Source: Dunaliella salina (taxonomy: Eukaryota > Chlorophyta > Chlorophyceae > Chlamydomonadales > Dunaliellaceae). From it: a DNA stretch of 10,262 nucleotides. The stretch covers positions 174,552 to 184,813 of the forward strand of contig MU069753.1 in NCBI GenBank assembly GCA_002284615.2. The letters run 5' to 3'. The notes beneath the pieces are model-generated. The model was not told the DNA's origin. It worked only from the letters and a program-made list of their open reading frames with translations, and did not search any database. Position 1 is the first letter of the stretch, and each line of letters begins with the position of its first letter. This document shows, in pieces, positions 6,260-10,262 of the stretch. The position numbers were made by a program, and so were the translations under genes.

Positions 6260-7084
6260 GTGCTGTCAACTGATCCATCTTGCCCCCTCCAAGGTTGCCA
6301 TCATTTGGACAGCGCACTACACATGCTCTCAGGCTGCCAAAATCATATCATCTCCAACATGAGAACTGAACGCCATAACATTGCAGGCAGAATGATTACA
6401 AAAGCCCTCAGCAAATGCCNTGTAGGGGCAGGCCCGGTCTACACAGACATAGGGAGCAATTTTAAGCTTGCTCAACACAACCTCCAACTCCCTACACATG
6501 CCTCAAACAGAACTTTACCTGCCTACTTCTTCCCTCGCAACCTTCCAGAGAGGAAAAGACTCAACTCCAGTCGACCAGATGCTGTTTTGTTCACCCCTTT
6601 TAATTCCAAACATACTTCTAACGATGTTTCTCCTACCCATTCCCATCACACTTTGCGCAGCTCCTCACGGAGGACCACCAGAACTAGTCGCATGAGGCAA
6701 CCCCATGAACTTCGTGCAAATGAACGCCATGTGCACCTAATAGAAATCAAGTTCTGTGAAGACACAAGGCCAGAGCATCAGTTGAACGCAGCAAAGCAGC
6801 AGCATGCAGACCTTTGTAAACTTATTAAAGCCAAAGCTGTTACAATTCACCCTATTCTCCTGGGTGTAGGTGGAACTATTTACACTGAGCATACCCTGAA
6901 GCAATTCATACATCTAGGATTGTATCACCAGCGTGCCACAAAGCTTGCTCAACAACTTCATGCCCATTCTGTTCAATATGCCCACAAACTAGTCACCATC
7001 CGCCGCGCTATTGAAAACAAGAATACTTCCCACAGCCAGGCTCTAGAGCCAGGTGCTTCTAGTAACCCTCCAGACCCACATTAG
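6260..7084 (+). CDS. LINE ORF C-terminal fragment: CCHC knuckle plus restriction-like endonuclease
   Basis: A 274-residue open frame, open upstream to 6242, so the first codon is not a true start. C8-x4-C13-x7-H21-x4-C26 (CPLQGC...HMLSGC) is the zinc knuckle that sits between reverse transcriptase and endonuclease in R2-type LINEs. Next comes a conserved ERHNIAGRMI segment. RPDAVLF (P106-D107) and LIEIKF (E162-x-K164) form the PD-(D/E)xK nuclease motif, followed by HPILLGVGGT and a basic C-terminus ending NPPDPH. In the full element this enzyme nicks target DNA to prime reverse transcription. Here the RT domain is absent, so the fragment cannot retrotranspose. The PD to ExK spacing (54 residues) is much larger than in R2 and is filled with a Ser/Arg/His-rich stretch. 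Residue 54 is undefined because base 6420 is n. Family assignment is from motifs and memory of similar algal elements, not a search. Confidence 0.75.
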   Translation: MLSTDPSCPLQGCHHLDSALHMLSGCQNHIISNMRTERHNIAGRMITKALSKCXVGAGPVYTDIGSNFKLAQHNLQLPTHASNRTLPAYFFPRNLPERKRLNSSRPDAVLFTPFNSKHTSNDVSPTHSHHTLRSSSRRTTRTSRMRQPHELRANERHVHLIEIKFCEDTRPEHQLNAAKQQHADLCKLIKAKAVTIHPILLGVGGTIYTEHTLKQFIHLGLYHQRATKLAQQLHAHSVQYAHKLVTIRRAIENKNTSHSQALEPGASSNPPDPH

Positions 7085-7113
7085 CATTCTCTTTTTCATA
7101 CCTTGTGGTGGAG

Positions 7114-7150
7114 GGGGCACACGGCTCTTTTTTTGAGCCAACGTGTCCCC
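7114..7150 (+). other. LINE 3'-UTR hairpin
   Basis: GGGG-c-ACAC-GGCTC, a loop of seven T, then GAGCC-aac-GTGT-CCCC: 13 base pairs with two small asymmetric bulges. It lies about 30 nt after the ORF stop. The minus-strand copy keeps the inner GGCTC/GAGCC stem (5883-5896), with a different loop and partly altered outer stem. In several LINEs a 3' hairpin is the recognition site of the reverse transcriptase; that role is inferred here. Confidence 0.6.
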
Positions 7151-7217
7151 TTTTCCTTAATTGATGTAGGGAGAGTTTCTCTGCCTACGTAGTTTTTCTT
7201 TTTCTTTTTCTTTTCGT

Positions 7218-7443
7218 GCTGGGAGGGCAAACAGAATTTCTGTTTCTGGAAGGGGTTGTTGCATCCTTGGGTTCTCCCAATTTGACACGGCTGTGCACAG
7301 AGGCAAAAAAAAAATGAAGAGCCAACACAGTACAGGCCACCTCCTTGTCCTTTTTTTTTAATGGGAGAACTTTAGGCTTTAAAATTGTGATCTCAGCTGA
7401 ATTTTCGTGGGAAGGAATTGCATGTCCCACAACACACAGATCA
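7218..7443. other. No gene recognised
   Basis: This stretch contains homopolymer A (near 7307) and T (near 7352) runs. A minus-strand open frame over 7185-7457 begins inside the tandem repeat and ends inside the LINE tail, with a lysine/arginine run encoded by the tail itself, so it is not credible as a gene. Confidence 0.5.
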
Positions 7444-7536
7444 GAGTTGCCTTCCACAGAAGTTTTGAGTCGCCTTCCACAGAAGTTGTGAAGTTGCCTT
7501 CCACAGAGGTTGTGAGTTACCTTCCACAGAAGTTAT
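7444..7536. repeat. 23/24-bp tandem repeat, 4 copies
   Basis: Units GAGTTGCCTTCCACAGAAGT + TTT (7444-7466), GAGTCGCC... (7467-7489), GAAGTTGCC... (7490-7513) and GAGTTACC... (7514-7536) share the core CCTTCCACAGARGTT. Copies differ by single substitutions and one 1-nt insertion, so the array is young but not identical. It does not keep a reading frame (23, 23, 24, 23). Confidence 0.88.
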
Positions 7537-8375
7537 GAAGGACAATCAGGTGCCACGCTCTCAAGCACCATATGCATACAATACAAAGATTTGGATCCAC
7601 TGATGCCAAAAATCAAGCACTTCGACTACAATAGCATGCAATGTCTGCATGGCAGCACATAGATGAGAAAGGCGGTGCCCGCACAAACTTGGGGGTCAGC
7701 ACAATTACGATATCGGTCATAGCAAGGTAAACAACCATGTAGGCAAGTCAAAAACATATGAGGCACTGGGAGTTCCTTCCACCAGTGACGTAAAAAGAAA
7801 GACGATTGGATCACCCGGGTGGCGAGCATCACCCTCGCCTTGATTCGAGGAAACTCGCTCCAGCACCCTTGAGGAAGTGAGGATGCTCATGTACTCTGAG
7901 CATTAGCTACAGATTTATTCAAAGCACAGCACTTTGACCAAAAATGGCAGCATTTCGATTTGCATGCCTAGCCAATATATAATCTCTGTGAGCAACGGAA
8001 CACATGGGTACATGATAGGTTGTCGTCCATGTTCAGGCTTGCAAACTGCCCTCCTGCAAGCAGCCTGCCCAGAAGTCCCCACCCACGGTTATCCATTGTT
8101 TGGATTGCCCAATTGTATGATGCATTTGGTGTTGTCAACTTTCCAAGGTATTGACTGTGGAGGTCCGTTGCAAGGTCGGAGGAGTTTTTTCAGGATACGC
8201 CCAGTTTACATAGGGGACCAACTATGTATTGGCTAGCTATAGCTCCAAACTTCTAGCTCCTGTATGGCGTGCAATGTGATCCTGGCAGTGTGGAATTGAA
8301 AAAGAAAAGACAAGTCTATGTGCAGGGATGCTGGGTGGTTCCCTCCCTGCATTGCTGCATTTGAGCATGGCTCTG
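7537..8375. other. No gene recognised
   Basis: The longest frames (plus 7934-8236, minus 7626-7832) have no recognisable domain, transmembrane pattern or signal peptide and no strong splice context. No repeat of note was seen. Confidence 0.45.
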
Positions 8376-8570
8376 GGAAAAGAAAAGAAAAAGAAAAGAA
8401 AAGTCTACGCAAGCCAAAGGCCGCGTGCATTCAGGGAAGAACCCCTAACAAAAGTTAGAGGCCTCACCAGGAGGCCCTCCACCTAAACTAGACAAAACTA
8501 GCCTAGGAGAGAGCAGGAGACAGAACTAATGGGGATCTGGAGGATTGCTAGCCATGCCCCTGAGCGCTCG
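8376..8570 (-). mobile_element. 5'-truncated RLE LINE copy 3, minus strand
   Basis: Read on the minus strand, the segment encodes only the last residues ...MASNPPDPH and a TAG stop (8526-8528), the same ending as the plus-strand LINE frame (SSNPPDPH). A diverged 3' UTR follows and then a clean (CTTTT)n tail (8378-8403 as GAAAAGAAAAG on the plus strand). The UTR holds two potential hairpins on the plus strand: CCCCTAAC-AAAA-GTTAGAGG (one mismatch) and GGCCTC-ACCAG-GAGGCC. It also holds the TCTACGC...GTGCATTCAGGGAAGAACCCC series seen in tail fragments 1 and 3, which ties those fragments to this LINE type. The 5' break lies near 8570. Confidence 0.68.
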
Positions 8571-8874
8571 GACTTTCCTTCTTCCATCCTCAGCCGCCGC
8601 CGCGCGCCCATCAAACCCCCTCCCAGATGCCCACTGACAGCGAAGTGCATGTCTAGTGTTAATGATGGTGGATAATCTTTGGATGGATGGCTTTGGTACA
8701 GTTGGGGTCCAATTGAAACTGGCTTGGTGGCACATTTAAGATTTTCTAAAGATGTCTAGGACTTCAACTTCGTGTACATTCACCAAAGAAAACTAGTTGG
8801 TAAAATGCTTTGCACACCCAGTGTGCTTGGCAACTTGCAAAACATCCTGAGGTGTGAAGGCAAAAAAAATCTAG
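8571..8874. other. No gene recognised
   Basis: A short GC-rich patch (CCGCCGCCGCGCGCCC near 8593-8609) sits just beyond the truncated LINE. The minus-strand frame over 8526-8735 ends in LINE sequence and is otherwise unlike any known protein. It is best seen as a chance frame read into the LINE tail. Confidence 0.45.
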
Positions 8875-8892
8875 ACTTGCACCAGTGCAAGT
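8875..8892. repeat. 18-bp near-perfect palindrome
   Basis: ACTTGCAC and GTGCAAGT are exact reverse complements separated by CA. It could form a small cruciform or act as a dyad site. There is no gene beside it to suggest a use. Confidence 0.6.
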
Positions 8893-8995
8893 TCACACCC
8901 GTGTAGCCTTTCTGCCTCTTAAACATGCACAGGCCATTACCAATGCAAAGGCCATTGAGCATCTCTGGAGCAGGTGGCATGCACCCTGGGCGACA

Positions 8996-9017
8996 CCCCC
9001 CCCACACACACACACAC
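8996..9017. repeat. C8-(AC)7 short microsatellite
   Basis: A run of eight C followed by seven AC units. This is common simple sequence, much shorter than the (AC)n tract at 4974. Proline/histidine-threonine runs in frames across it are artefacts of the repeat. Confidence 0.8.
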
Positions 9018-9780
9018 TGCGTACGCTCCTTACATGGACTACTGAGCAACCGCATGTACAATTATTTCCAGTCAAGTCAAAAATCGAAAGAGCATGTAGA
9101 AGTGTGCTGATTGTTATTCCAACCTGGGCCATCATGAGGTCACAAAACTCTTCGTAGAGTCAGGAAGAGCACTGTGTGTGTCCTGTATGGGCACAATCCA
9201 CAATCCTTTGCCTGTTAGGGCTTCTTGGCAAACATGTTAGGCCATGGGGCTCGAGCTACCGGGTCAAAGATTTTCTCGTTGACTGACAGCTGAACAGCTT
9301 GACGGTTTCGTCCACATTGTACATTCTCGCTATGTATGTAATTTTATTGAGCGACTGTTCGCTGAGATTCGGAAGGGGGGGGGGGGTACGCGCAGTGTTT
9401 ACGCCCTCTTAATTCCGCTCGCGTTGTCATTACAAAGTATCGTTTTTCTACAGCACGAACACAGCCTTCAAAAGTTTGTTACAGGGCTGTTGAGCATCAC
9501 TGGACTTACATGTAAGTGTGCTGCAGAGGGTTTATCGTCCTTGCACAGCTTGCACTTTGACTGCTGAGAGGTGCAGCCAGCAAATGCACATCAAGAGAGG
9601 CTGTACATGTCTTGAGGATAAGGACCCTTATGACCTAGTGGCATATTAAGTCCCCCCCTGTTCTCAAGTCCCCCCTCAGAGGCGCTCATTCCCTTGTTAC
9701 ACCCTCTTGCAATGAGGTCCCTCCACCACGGCAGGCCCACTTGTCTAGCATCACCCATGGCCTCCTGACATCCTTCTGGT
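9018..9780. other. No gene recognised; poly-G run
   Basis: No frame of interest was seen on either strand. A run of 12 G lies at 9375-9386, and AAGTCCCCCC occurs twice around 9649-9676. The rest is plain sequence without recognisable features. Confidence 0.45.
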
Positions 9781-9808
9781 GTACCTCATTTGCAGAGGCC
9801 TTTCCGCG

Positions 9809-9945
9809 ATGCTGCACCCGAAGAGCATGCGCATGGGTCAAGGGGTAGTCCTGTTCTTCATATTTGCCTCTTGGGTAAGTTTGTAGTGTGCATTTTGTTT
9901 TGTGCAATGTGTGGCTTGATAAATCACAGGCTTTGGCAGGAGCAG
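9809..9945 (+). CDS. Weak candidate: signal peptide exon plus microexon
   Basis: ATG at 9809 opens 22 codons, basic at first (HPKSMRMG) then hydrophobic (VVLFFIFASW), ending exactly at a consensus donor G|GTAAGT (9875-9880) in phase 0. An acceptor ATCACAG at 9929 is followed by 16 nt encoding ALAGAG and then GTAAGC (9946). Joined, the pieces read like a signal peptide with an AxA-type cleavage site (ALAGA) and a phase 1 exit, as in the EGF gene. Against it: the 55-nt intron and 16-nt exon are very short and no downstream exon was identified before the window ends. Confidence 0.17.
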
Positions 9946-9951
9946 GTAAGC

Positions 9952-10262
9952 AAGTCCTCCATCAAGTGTGCCACCTCATAACTGTCACATCGTGTTTGCC
10001 ATCGGCTCCATGGTGTTGTGCTATCACCCAGCTACTTCCACACACCTCACTTTTATTAGGATGCATTTGCTTTCACGAACACACACACACACACAAGTAC
10101 ACACGTGTATACATAATATTACAAGTGTTCTCATGCCCATGCATGTGGATTCTGCTGCACATGCAAGGTAATTAGCAAGATAAATATGAGCGGGCTCAGG
10201 AGATACCGTGTCCGAAGAATGCTCCACCAGTTTGCTTGCCTGCCCATGCACATCCGGATGTG
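9952..10262. other. No gene recognised; short AC repeat
   Basis: An (AC)n microsatellite of about 8 units lies at 10079-10095. Short frames on both strands run through it and show histidine-threonine or cysteine-valine runs from the repeat. Nothing else is recognisable. Confidence 0.5.

Larger units (their letters stand above)
6242..7217 (+). mobile_element. 5'-truncated RLE-type LINE copy, plus strand
   Basis: The copy begins within or just before the CCHC knuckle (no reverse transcriptase domain is left), contains the open C-terminal frame, a short 3' UTR with a hairpin at 7114-7150, and a (CTTTT)n tail at about 7190-7215. 5' truncation and a simple-repeat tail are standard marks of target-primed reverse transcription. 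Its 5' edge meets the minus-strand copy within about 20 bp. No target site duplication could be assigned because the 5' flank is another LINE. Confidence 0.8.

Noticed and set aside
5793..7217. Twin-primed single LINE insertion
   Set aside because: Both arms contain the same C-terminal coding part and 3' UTR, whereas twin priming would invert a different (5') part of one copy.
7185..7457. 90-codon minus-strand frame with a Lys/Arg-rich end
   Set aside because: The basic end is encoded by the (CTTTT)n LINE tail and the start lies in a tandem repeat.
7444..7536. CRISPR-like array
   Set aside because: Units are directly adjacent, with no unique spacers, and the window is eukaryotic; it is a plain tandem repeat.
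8893..9157. Overlapping short frames on both strands around the C8-(AC)7 repeat
   Set aside because: No domain, no splice context, and composition is driven by the simple repeat.

Overview
The window looks like nuclear DNA of a eukaryote. It has a spliced gene model with GT-AG introns, fragments of non-LTR retrotransposons (LINEs), micro- and minisatellites, long stretches without genes, and one ambiguous base (6420). There is no operon-like layout, no rRNA or tRNA gene and no CRISPR array. The LINEs carry a C-terminal restriction-like endonuclease (RLE) domain behind a CCHC zinc knuckle. That architecture is known from R2/CRE-type elements and from the Dualen/RandI type of green algae. Together with the mid-range base composition this makes a protist or alga a reasonable guess, but the species cannot be fixed from the sequence.

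Layout. 1-755: no gene recognised; degenerate TTAYGCAYC motifs and a small palindrome. 756-803: a 17-bp tandem repeat. 803-2440: a stretch bounded by imperfect terminal inverted repeats (CAGGGTTGCC...), possibly a non-autonomous hAT-like DNA transposon, with internal tandem repeats and several G-quadruplex motifs. 2667-2936: an 18-bp minisatellite of 15 units, open in three frames. 3120-3480: diverged repeats and a tRNA-like B-box segment that may be a SINE relic. 3876-4756 (minus strand): the best host gene candidate, a small secreted protein with a signal peptide exon, a phase 1-1 EGF-like exon and a possible short basic last exon. 4959-5224: a 266-bp unbroken purine-pyrimidine alternation, (GC)n-(AC)n-(ATGC)n, about 200 bp upstream of that gene's start.

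5266-7217 and 8376-8570 form a LINE graveyard. A plus-strand copy (6242-7217) keeps an open C-terminal reading frame with CCHC and PD...ExK motifs. A decayed minus-strand copy (5793-6258) abuts it head to head. At least one further truncated minus-strand copy (8376-8570) and three tail-only fragments share a recurrent 3' sequence. The 3' ends carry hairpins and A/T-rich (CTTTT)n tails. 7444-7536 is a 23-bp tandem repeat. The rest, to 10262, holds no confidently recognised gene; one weak candidate for a signal peptide exon lies at 9809-9945.

The genes do not form a pathway. The window is a repeat-rich intergenic landscape with one probable secreted-protein gene. The most notable points are the head-to-head RLE LINE pair, the family of related 3' tails, the long Z-DNA-prone tract beside the EGF gene, and the putative TIR element.
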